Source: CAZJHX01 sp964545715 (lineage in GTDB: Bacteria; Myxococcota_A; UBA9042; GCA-2863065). From it: 49,028 nt of DNA. Made by a program: the position numbers and the translations under genes. Shown here one piece after another: positions 42,168 through 49,028 of the stretch. Numbering within the stretch: position 1 is the stretch's first letter; every line of letters starts with the position of its first letter. The notes beneath the pieces were generated by a model that made no database searches, was not told the DNA's origin, and was given only the letters and a program-made list of their open reading frames with translations. The stretch is from assembly GCA_964545715.1 (NCBI GenBank), contig CAZJHX010000079.1:1-49028 (forward strand). Direction: 5' to 3'.

Positions 42168-45100
42168 CAGTCCTCCACAGTGGAAGAGGTCCAGCCCACA
42201 CGGTCGCGCAGTTGCGCCGCTTCTTCAAGCAACAGCACGACCTCTCGCGGTTTCGCCAGCCGCGCCAGCGCCGTCAGTGTCAGATGCAGCTCCGCGGGGC
42301 GCTCTGCTTTGCGCCAGCACCGGGCCGCTGCCCGCAGGTGCTCCTCACGTCCCAGCACGACCCCCGCCGCGTGCAGCGCCCGCCCGCGCACGTCGGGCAG
42401 CGCGATCTGCTCGGCAGCCAGCAGGCAGTCATCCGCCAGCGTTCGCGCCTCATCCCTGAACCCCAACTCGTGGGCGGCCAGCGCCTCCTCGATATCCAGA
42501 AACGCGGATGCGACCGGCGACAGCTGCTCCGCGTGATCCACACGTATCCGCCGCAGCACCGTTCGGGCCGCCAGGGCCTCGCCCTGCTCCAGCCGAGCAC
42601 GCGCGACGTTCGTCAGCGCCGTCACCCGGTAGACCGGGTTGCCGGTCTCGGCCAACAGCACCGCCGCTCGCTCGGCCGTAGAGACCGCGTCTTTCCACCG
42701 GCCGCGTCCCCGCTGGACGACGCTCAGCGAGTTCAGCGCCGTGGCCTGCCCCACGGGCTGCTGGATCTCCTCAAACGTGCGCAGCGCCTGCTGCCCCGCC
42801 TCTTCGGCGGCGGCCAGATCCCCGCGGTTCGTCAGGAGAATGGTCTTCACCAGAAAGAGGTTCCCCAGCGGCGTCAAAAGCGGCAGCATCCGCTCGGCTG
42901 CGTAGGCGTACTCGATCGCCTCATCGATCGACGCCTCCACGGACGGATCATCGCCGCGGCTCAAGCGCGCAAAGCTCAGGTCGGCCGCCACGTTCAGAAG
43001 GTCTGCGTCCTCCGCGCGCCCCGCAGTCTCATAAGCGCGCTCCAGATGCGCCATCTGCAGCTCCGGCCGCCCTGCCCTGGCCTCACTGCGCGCCAGGTAC
43101 CTCAGCGCCTTCACGCGGTGTCCGACCGCCAGCGTCTTTTCGGCCAGCGCCTTCTCCAGCATCTCGCGACTGTAGGCGTGCGCGCCGGTCAGCTGCAGTA
43201 CGACCGCCAGATCCACCTCGATGGCCGCCCGACGCGCCATATCCCCGGCCGCCAGTCGGGCCAGCGCCTTCTGATAGGCCGTCACCGCATCGCGATTGGC
43301 GCACCGCAGTCGCGCCGCGTCTCCCGCCAGGGCCCAGGCCTCCCCGGACAGCTGAGCGTGCCCGGCCTGGTCGTGATGGACCGCGATCAGCGCGCTGAAG
43401 GTGTCGGACGCGGCGCCCTGCACCAGCCATTTGGCGACCGCCGCATGTCCCTCTCGGCGCCGCCGGCGCAGCAACAGCTGGTAGACCACTTCGCGCACCA
43501 GCGGCGAGGCAAAGCGCCACTGGGTCTCACCGGCGATCCGGCCGTGCGGCTCATGCCGCAGGAAGCCGCGCGCCTGCAGCTGCTCCAGGGCATCGGCCAC
43601 CGCGTCACCGGCATCGGGCTGGGCTTCAACCGCTCCGGTCCAAAGCTGATCACCGACGATCGCAGCCGCTTTCAAGACATCGCGCAGCGCTGCGGGCAGC
43701 GCGTCGATTCGCGCTCTGAGGATCGCATGGATCGAGTCCGGCAGCGCCGCTGCGCGGTTGGCCTGCACAGAGCGGGCGAGCTCCGCCAAAAACAGCGGGT
43801 TGCCGCCGGCGCGGTGCAGGATGCGGTTCACCAGCGGCGCCTCTGCGTCGGCGCCCAGAATATGCTGGACCAGGGCGCGGGCGTGCTCGGACTCCAACGC
43901 TCCCAGCTGAAACACCCCGGCCGGGTCGTTCGCGGCCGGATCCGGGCGGCCGGCGCTGACCACCGCGATCGGGAAGTGCGCCAGGTCCGACAGCAGGCGG
44001 CGCAGCAGCTCCACGCTCTCGAAGTCCGCCTCCTGGCGATCATCGATCAGCAAAACCAGCCCGCCGTCGGCCGCCAGCCGGCTGAACAGCGTCGAGAAGG
44101 CGGCAGCGCCGGCCAGCTGCACGGTCTGAGGCGGCGTGTGATCGTCGCTGGAGCCGACCGAGCTGCCGACCAGCCGCTCCATCGCCAGGCGCGCGCCGGG
44201 CTCGATGTCGCCGGTATCGAGGGCGCGCAGCAGCGCACGAAACAGCCCGTACGGTCCGCTGCGCCGCGGGTCCGGCGACAACAGAACAGGGGCGGACTCC
44301 GCATGCTCGCGACGCACCAGCGCACTCAGCTCGTGCAGCAGCCGCGTCTTGCCGGTGCCGGCGGCACCGCGAACGACCACGTGAGCGGCATTACACCGGA
44401 ACAGGGCTGTGCGCACGACGGACGCGAGCTCGGCCAGCATCGTATCGCGCCCGACCAGCGGCAGATCGTGGCTCGCGCCATGGCCTATCGGCCTGACCGC
44501 GGAGGGGCTCTCCAGAGCGTGCAGCGCCTCACCGCGGACCTCGCCGACCACGGACGGCTCAGCAGACAACGAGCGCCGCAGCGTGCGCGCCGCCGGCGAC
44601 GTCATCACCGGCAACCCTCCGCCCAGACCGGACTCGGCGGCGGCGGTAGCGACAGCATAGGGATCGGTTGCAAACCGAAGAGCACGGCGACCGGGGCCCG
44701 GCAGCGCCAACACCGTCAGCGTGTGCAAACCCAGGTGAGTGGCGACGGTCGGCGCGCGCTGAGCCACCCGCTCGCGAACGGCCAGCGCCGCCTGAAGGGC
44801 CCGATGCGCATCGTCCTCGCGCGCGACCGGCACCCCGAAGAGCGCGCGCACACCGTTGCCGTCCACAAAGTCCACGCAGGCGCCACCAAACGTGGCCATG
44901 ATCTCGGCGCACTCGTCGATCAGCGCCGCCATCAGGCCAAAGCGCGACTCGGCCGCGGATCCGCCCTCCCCGGCCAGCCGAAGCGCCAGCGCAGTCACCA
45001 GCTTCCGCTCCGCCTCCGTCGCGGTCGGCGCCGCGGCGGCTGCCGATTGGGTCTCGTCATCGCCGGTCGCTGCCGGGTCGACCGAGATGGACACCACGTC

Positions 45101-45991
45101 CGCATCGGAGACCTCCAGCGGCGCCGGCATGCCGTCGAGCTCCAGCGAGAGCAGCGCCGCGCGAAAGGCCGCCGCATCGGCGTAGCGATCGTCGGGCCAC
45201 TTGGCCAGCGCCAGGTACCAGATATCGGACAGCTCGGGCGGGATCGGCACCCCGGCGTCCGTCTCCGAGACGTCTGGAATCGGCGTGTTGAGCTGCGCCA
45301 TCAGCGTGGAGAGCACGGTCTCGCGGGCAAACGGGTTATGGCCCACGACCAGGCGAAACAGCAGCAGGCCCAGCGCGTAGACGTCCGCCGCCGGTGTATA
45401 CACCGAGGTGCCTTCCGCCTGCTCGGGGCTCATGTACGTCGGCGTGCCCACCACCAACCCCGTCGCGGTGATGCGCGTGCCCGGCCAGTTGCCGCCGATC
45501 GCCATACCGAAGTCGATGACTTTGACCGTGCGCTCGGGATCGGGGCCAATCCAGATGTTGCCGGGCTTGATGTCGCGGTGAACGATGCCGCGGCGGTGGG
45601 CAGCCGCCAGCCCGCGGGACGCCTGGGCGACGATCCGAATGGCCTCGGCGATGGGCAGGGCGCCGCCGCTCGCTTTGAGCAGGTGAGCCAGCGACTGGCC
45701 GATCAGCAGCTCCATCACCAGGTACGGGATGCCCTCGTCGGTCATCCCATAGTCGTAAACGCGGACGATGTGCGGATGCTCCAGGCGGCCGACCGCGCGC
45801 GCTTCGACCGCGAACCGCTGCAGCGCCTCCGTCGTCGCCTCACCACGCACGCGCAGCAGCTTCACGGCGACCTTGCGCCCGATGGACAGCTGGACACCCT
45901 CGTACACGGCACCCATCCCGCCGCGGCCGAGCAGTCGGCCGATCCGATATCGGCCGTCCAGGTCACGACCCACCATTGTGTCCACTGCCAC
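42167..45991 (-). CDS. Ser/Thr kinase, cyclase-like, AAA-ATPase, TPR regulator
   Basis: 1274 residues. Kinase domain about 10-280: GRGGMGAVY, VAVKLL, HRDIKPGN, DFGMA and GTPTYMSPEQ, all intact. Residues about 325-510 resemble a class III nucleotidyl cyclase (FVDGNGVRALFGVPVAREDDAHRALQAAL), but the metal-binding aspartates are absent, so it is inactive or a sensor. An ATPase module follows with Walker A GAAGTGKT (residue about 539) and Walker B LVLLIDD. TPR-like helical repeats run from about 860 to the end. This is the PknK-like signalling architecture common in Myxococcota. The start is GTG 45991; ATG 45976 is possible. It overlaps the lipoprotein gene downstream by 3 nt. Confidence 0.9.
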   Translation of the reverse strand: MAVDTMVGRDLDGRYRIGRLLGRGGMGAVYEGVQLSIGRKVAVKLLRVRGEATTEALQRFAVEARAVGRLEHPHIVRVYDYGMTDEGIPYLVMELLIGQSLAHLLKASGGALPIAEAIRIVAQASRGLAAAHRRGIVHRDIKPGNIWIGPDPERTVKVIDFGMAIGGNWPGTRITATGLVVGTPTYMSPEQAEGTSVYTPAADVYALGLLLFRLVVGHNPFARETVLSTLMAQLNTPIPDVSETDAGVPIPPELSDIWYLALAKWPDDRYADAAAFRAALLSLELDGMPAPLEVSDADVVSISVDPAATGDDETQSAAAAAPTATEAERKLVTALALRLAGEGGSAAESRFGLMAALIDECAEIMATFGGACVDFVDGNGVRALFGVPVAREDDAHRALQAALAVRERVAQRAPTVATHLGLHTLTVLALPGPGRRALRFATDPYAVATAAAESGLGGGLPVMTSPAARTLRRSLSAEPSVVGEVRGEALHALESPSAVRPIGHGASHDLPLVGRDTMLAELASVVRTALFRCNAAHVVVRGAAGTGKTRLLHELSALVRREHAESAPVLLSPDPRRSGPYGLFRALLRALDTGDIEPGARLAMERLVGSSVGSSDDHTPPQTVQLAGAAAFSTLFSRLAADGGLVLLIDDRQEADFESVELLRRLLSDLAHFPIAVVSAGRPDPAANDPAGVFQLGALESEHARALVQHILGADAEAPLVNRILHRAGGNPLFLAELARSVQANRAAALPDSIHAILRARIDALPAALRDVLKAAAIVGDQLWTGAVEAQPDAGDAVADALEQLQARGFLRHEPHGRIAGETQWRFASPLVREVVYQLLLRRRRREGHAAVAKWLVQGAASDTFSALIAVHHDQAGHAQLSGEAWALAGDAARLRCANRDAVTAYQKALARLAAGDMARRAAIEVDLAVVLQLTGAHAYSREMLEKALAEKTLAVGHRVKALRYLARSEARAGRPELQMAHLERAYETAGRAEDADLLNVAADLSFARLSRGDDPSVEASIDEAIEYAYAAERMLPLLTPLGNLFLVKTILLTNRGDLAAAEEAGQQALRTFEEIQQPVGQATALNSLSVVQRGRGRWKDAVSTAERAAVLLAETGNPVYRVTALTNVARARLEQGEALAARTVLRRIRVDHAEQLSPVASAFLDIEEALAAHELGFRDEARTLADDCLLAAEQIALPDVRGRALHAAGVVLGREEHLRAAARCWRKAERPAELHLTLTALARLAKPREVVLLLEEAAQLRDRVGWTSSTVED

Positions 45992-46066
45992 GGCCGCATG
46001 CTACCGCATCTGGACGCACGCCTGTAGGCAGTGACGACCGGCGCAGTCTGTCCCCAATGGCAGCGT

Positions 46067-46324
46067 ATGAGACGACTCGCGATTCGGGTGGCAGCCTCCG
46101 TCACCCTCACTTTGATGCTCTTGGGCGGCTGTGCCACGACCAGCCCACCACCCTCCACCGTTTATCGCTGCGAAGTCGGCGACCAGATCCGCTGGCAGAC
46201 CATCGACCAGGACGCAGCTGACGGGCTGGCGTGCGCCGGCAAAGTCAGCGCCAATCCGCGACTGGACTGGCTGCTGTGGCGCTACCACAACAGCTATGAG
46301 AAGCCGGCCGTCGTCATGAGATAG
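46067..46324 (+). CDS. Small lipoprotein
   Basis: An 85-residue protein from ATG 46067, with a basic start and the lipobox LMLLGGC at residue about 22, followed by TTSPPPS and two further cysteines. I do not recognise it. It is divergent from the kinase gene, whose start lies 75 nt away. The frame is open 12 codons upstream, but a lipoprotein signal fits ATG 46067. Confidence 0.6.
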   Translation: MRRLAIRVAASVTLTLMLLGGCATTSPPPSTVYRCEVGDQIRWQTIDQDAADGLACAGKVSANPRLDWLLWRYHNSYEKPAVVMR

Positions 46325-46330
46325 GTGGCG

Positions 46331-46972
46331 TCAGCCGCGATAGCCGGTGTTGGGAGGGCGGGGTTCGAACTCATCACACAAATGTGTCTCTTGCACCCAT
46401 TCCGTGGTCGGAGCCTCGAAGAGCGCAAACCACGCCGGCTTGTCAGCGGCAGCCCGGTATCCGGGCTTCTGCCGGCGAAAGCAGGCCAGCGAGCCGAAGA
46501 GCCCGTGCCCGATCGGAGAGTAGTCTGACCACGCACAACCAAAGCAGCAGCGCAGTCGCCATCCCGGGGGCAGCTGATCGCGCAGGGAGACCAGCTCGTC
46601 CTCAAACCAGCCGCTGACGCCGGACGAGGCGAGCTGCGTGCCGGCCACGTCCAGCGTCAGCGTCAAATCTTCGCGATCGATCCCGCCGTTGGGGGCCGGA
46701 TGCCCAAGTGTGAGGGTCATACCAAGCTCCGACGCCTGAGCCACACCGTCCGGGTCGAGCAGGCCGACAGGCAACGTGCAGCGGAGCTCGCAGCCGCACA
46801 GCTCATTGTGATTCAGGGTGAACCGCGCGGGCGCTTTGCCCACCGGCTCCAGGCCGTCGAAGTCCTGTCCCTCGAAGCGGGTCCCATCGATGATCAGGAC
46901 CAGGGTAAGCCCGTCGTTTTCGAAGCTTGCGGCGAGCTCGCCGTGGGCGTCGCGGTAGGTGGCGTCGGCCAT
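46331..46972 (-). CDS. Conserved hypothetical protein
   Basis: A 213-residue cytosolic-looking protein without a signal peptide. The central and C-terminal parts have clustered Cys/Trp residues (LCGCELRC; LRCCFGCAWSDYSP) and a distinctive tail WVQETHLCDEFEPRPPNTGYRG (23 residues, positions about 190-212). I recall the ending from an uncharacterised family, but cannot name it reliably. It lies 15 nt downstream of the Cys-repeat gene and may be co-transcribed with it. Confidence 0.7.
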   Translation of the reverse strand: MADATYRDAHGELAASFENDGLTLVLIIDGTRFEGQDFDGLEPVGKAPARFTLNHNELCGCELRCTLPVGLLDPDGVAQASELGMTLTLGHPAPNGGIDREDLTLTLDVAGTQLASSGVSGWFEDELVSLRDQLPPGWRLRCCFGCAWSDYSPIGHGLFGSLACFRRQKPGYRAAADKPAWFALFEAPTTEWVQETHLCDEFEPRPPNTGYRG

Positions 46973-46987
46973 CAGCGCCGGCAGCGA

Positions 46988-49028
46988 CTATTCAGCCAGA
47001 CAGGCGGCCAGGGCCTGCGACTCGTCTTCGCACCCCTCGGGTGTGGGGAAGCCGCCCTCGCCGCAGTAGTAGCTGGAGTCGACGCCCGCGCACGCGCCGA
47101 CGAGCGACTGCAGCTCGGCGCAGTCTCCGTCCTTGAGCAGCTCACAGCCCGCCAGGCAGTCGTCCAGCGTCTTGGGGCCGCTGTCACAGTTGGCCTCCAC
47201 GACCGCCGGGCACGAGGCGCCACAGTCGATCTCGGGCGGTACGGCGCACTCGAGCAGCTCCGCGTGAAGCGCACCGCAGCCGACCGGCGAGGGCTGGCCG
47301 TCCAGGCACTCGTAGACCGGGCTGGAGCCAGTGCACGTCGAGACGGCGTCGAACTCCTCGGGGCAGAACTCAAGGGCCTGGGCACACCCCTTGGCGCACG
47401 ACTCCGCGGCGTCCTCGCCGCCACAGTCGCTGGCCTCCACGGCGGCGCAGTGCACCTCGCACGGGTCGATGCAATAGACGACCTCCGCCTGCTCCGCCGC
47501 GCAGCCGACCGGGACGGGCGACCCGCCGGTGCACGCGTAGGCAGGCTCGTCGCCGATGCAATCCAGGGCCGCGTCGAACTGATCGCCGCACTGAACCGCC
47601 ACGTCAAGGCAGCCGTCAACGCACTGCTCGACGGTCTGCGGCCCCTCGGGACAGCCGGCGTCGACCATCGCGGAACACTGCGCCGCGCACTCGCCGCCGC
47701 ACAGAGCCAACGCCTCGCCAAACTCCTCGCATGTGGCCAGCGCGGGCAGCCCATCAACACAGGTATATCCGCCCACGATGCCGCCGCAGGCCGCAAAGTC
47801 CTCGAACTCCTGCGGGCACACCGAGTGAGCCAGCTCGCAATCCTCGACACACGTCTCCATGGAGATCGGTGGGGCGCACGGCAGCGCCAGCAAGCCCGTG
47901 CAGCTGACGTCGCAGGGCGACAGGCACGCGATCACGGCCAGCTGCTCGTCGGCGCATCCGACCGCCGAGGGGCCGAAGTCGGTGCACTCGTACGTGGGCG
48001 TGGCCCCGGAGCACGCGAGCACCGCGTTGAACTCCGCCGTACACTGCTGCTGAGCCTCGCTGCAACCATCGATGCACGACTCCAAATCATCGTCGCCGCA
48101 CCCCGCCGCCACCACGGCCGGGCAGGCGATCTCACACGCGTTAACGCACTCCAGCAGCTCGGCCTGCTCGTCCCCACAGCCCACAGGTGAGGGGAACTCC
48201 CCGGCGCACGAGAAGATGGGCTCCGGCCCCGTGCACGCGATCACCGCCTCCAGCTGGGCGCCACACGACTGCACCGCCGGCTTGCAGGCCGCCACGCACT
48301 TCTCGACGGTCTGAGGCCCACCCTCGCAGCCGGCCGCGATGACCGCCTTGCACTGCCCGTCGCACGGGTTCACGCAGAGCTCCAGCGCGCTCTGCTCGGC
48401 GCCACATCCCTGCGGGACCGGCTGCCCGTCCACACAGCCGAACCCTGCCGAGTCCTCCAGACACTCCACGACCGCCACAAACTGGTCCGGACACGAGAAC
48501 AGCGCCTCCTTGCAGCCGCTCACGCAGTCATCGAGGCTGGACGACCCTTCACCGCATCCGGCGGCGATCGCCGCGGCGCAGTAGCCCGTGCACTGGTCCG
48601 TGCACCCGTTCAGCGCCGCCACCTCGGCTTCGCAACCGGCCACGGCGGGCCCCGAGTCCGTGCACGTGATCTCGACATCGTCACCGGCGCAGTCCAGGGT
48701 CGCCTGGAACTCGTCCGTGCACACGGTCGCCAGCGACTCGCACCCGGACACACACTCCGACACCGTCTGCGGCCCGGCGGCACAGGACGCATCCACGGCG
48801 GCTGTGCAGAACAGCTCACAAGCGGTCAACTCCTCCCCGGTGTCGCCGGTGTCGTCGGTCCCGGTGTCGTCGGTCCCGGTGTCGTCCGTCCCGGTGTCGT
48901 CGGTCCCGGTGTCGTCGGTCCCGGTGTCGTCCGTCCCCGTGTCATCCGTCCCGGTGTCATCGGTGTCCGTCGTGTCGTCGGTGTCCGTCGTGTCATCGGT
49001 GTCCGTCGTGTCGTCGGTGTCCGTCGTA
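46988..49028 (-). CDS. Secreted protein with eight 10-Cys repeats, 5' end missing
   Basis: The frame is open to the window edge, so this is the C-terminal 680 or so residues. It begins with a Thr/Asp/Gly linker (TTDTDD and DDTGT units) and then eight repeats of about 75 residues. In the regular repeats, cysteines are spaced C-x3-C-x7-C-x9-C-x3-C-x6-C-x9-C-x8-C-x9-C-x9-C; repeats 1, 4, 5, 7 and 8 vary slightly. Motifs such as CVxGC and DGxPxPxGC recur. The even cysteine number suggests five disulfides per repeat in an extracellular domain. TTG 48829 is not the true start, because the frame continues coherently upstream. No enzymatic signature was seen. Confidence 0.8.
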   Translation of the reverse strand, partial: TTDTDDTTDTDDTTDTDDTTDTDDTGTDDTGTDDTGTDDTGTDDTGTDDTGTDDTGTDDTGDTGEELTACELFCTAAVDASCAAGPQTVSECVSGCESLATVCTDEFQATLDCAGDDVEITCTDSGPAVAGCEAEVAALNGCTDQCTGYCAAAIAAGCGEGSSSLDDCVSGCKEALFSCPDQFVAVVECLEDSAGFGCVDGQPVPQGCGAEQSALELCVNPCDGQCKAVIAAGCEGGPQTVEKCVAACKPAVQSCGAQLEAVIACTGPEPIFSCAGEFPSPVGCGDEQAELLECVNACEIACPAVVAAGCGDDDLESCIDGCSEAQQQCTAEFNAVLACSGATPTYECTDFGPSAVGCADEQLAVIACLSPCDVSCTGLLALPCAPPISMETCVEDCELAHSVCPQEFEDFAACGGIVGGYTCVDGLPALATCEEFGEALALCGGECAAQCSAMVDAGCPEGPQTVEQCVDGCLDVAVQCGDQFDAALDCIGDEPAYACTGGSPVPVGCAAEQAEVVYCIDPCEVHCAAVEASDCGGEDAAESCAKGCAQALEFCPEEFDAVSTCTGSSPVYECLDGQPSPVGCGALHAELLECAVPPEIDCGASCPAVVEANCDSGPKTLDDCLAGCELLKDGDCAELQSLVGACAGVDSSYYCGEGGFPTPEGCEDESQALAACLAE
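48838..49028. repeat. Tandem repeats encoding the Thr/Asp linker
   Basis: About eight 15-bp units (GGTGTCGTCGGTCCC type) run from 48838 to about 48960, then about three and a half 18-bp units (GTGTCCGTCGTGTCGTCG type) to the end. Both are in frame in the Cys-repeat gene and encode DDTGT and TTDTDD on the minus strand. Length variation is likely, and assembly here may be inexact. Confidence 0.8.

Noticed and set aside
42212..46027. 1271-codon plus-strand open frame
   Set aside because: Antisense to the kinase/ATPase gene whose motifs are intact; an artefact of high GC.
48838..49028. CRISPR-like regular repeats
   Set aside because: Units of 15 and 18 bp without spacers, in frame inside a gene; a coding tandem repeat, not an array.

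Overview
The window is GC-rich bacterial DNA with a 10-base run of N at 654-663, so it comes from a draft or metagenome assembly. Gene content points to a predatory or social delta-proteobacterial lineage (Myxococcota or Bradymonadota type). The evidence is many secreted lipoproteins with IPT/TIG, FG-GAP and CDDGxxCT-type Cys-rich motifs, a choice-of-anchor A protein, a Ser/Thr kinase fused to an ATPase, and GTG/TTG starts behind strong Shine-Dalgarno sites. The lineage is an inference from content only. I saw no rRNA, tRNA or CRISPR array.

Layout. 1-6.9 kb (minus): an overlapping operon of a TPR/PEGA-like protein, a Cys-rich repeat lipoprotein, a membrane spermidine-synthase-like protein and a ferritin-like protein broken by the gap. 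6.9-11.1 kb (plus): a VOC protein, a TonB/AgmX-like protein and an M16 metalloprotease lipoprotein. 11.1-12.5 kb: a RAYT/IS200-like transposase with a near-consensus promoter and a relic of a second copy. 12.5-17.9 kb (minus): a 1613-residue toxin-like protein with a hydrophobic core and a C-terminal phosphotransferase-like domain, a small zinc-ribbon partner, and a sigma54-type promoter candidate.

18.1-28.5 kb is the most striking region. Eleven tightly packed minus-strand genes, possibly twelve, encode an alpha-oxoamine synthase, malonyl transferase, hotdog dehydratase, ketosynthase, ketoreductase, HMG-CoA-synthase-like enzyme, two enoyl-CoA hydratase-like enzymes (ECH1 and ECH2), a FabL-like SDR, a catalytically dead SDR paralogue, an acyl carrier protein and perhaps a VOC protein. 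A divergent Sfp-type phosphopantetheinyl transferase faces them across a perfect palindrome. Together they look like a self-contained type II fatty-acid/polyketide line with a beta-branching cassette, whose acyl chain is released by condensation with an amino acid. The predicted product is a beta-branched or iso-branched alpha-aminoketone lipid, sphingoid- or capnoid-like.

28.5-42.2 kb (minus) is a surface/secretome island: a giant IPT/TIG, C-type lectin and FG-GAP protein split by a frameshift or deletion, a Cys-rich lipoprotein, a choice-of-anchor A/CBM2-like adhesin, a hotdog thioesterase, a copper type II monooxygenase-like lipoprotein and a further lipoprotein. That last lipoprotein follows the large kinase/AAA-ATPase/TPR regulator (42.2-46.0 kb) with overlapping stop and start. 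46.0-49.0 kb holds a tiny lipoprotein, a conserved hypothetical protein, and the 3' part of a protein with eight 10-cysteine repeats behind a Thr/Asp tandem-repeat linker that runs off the window.
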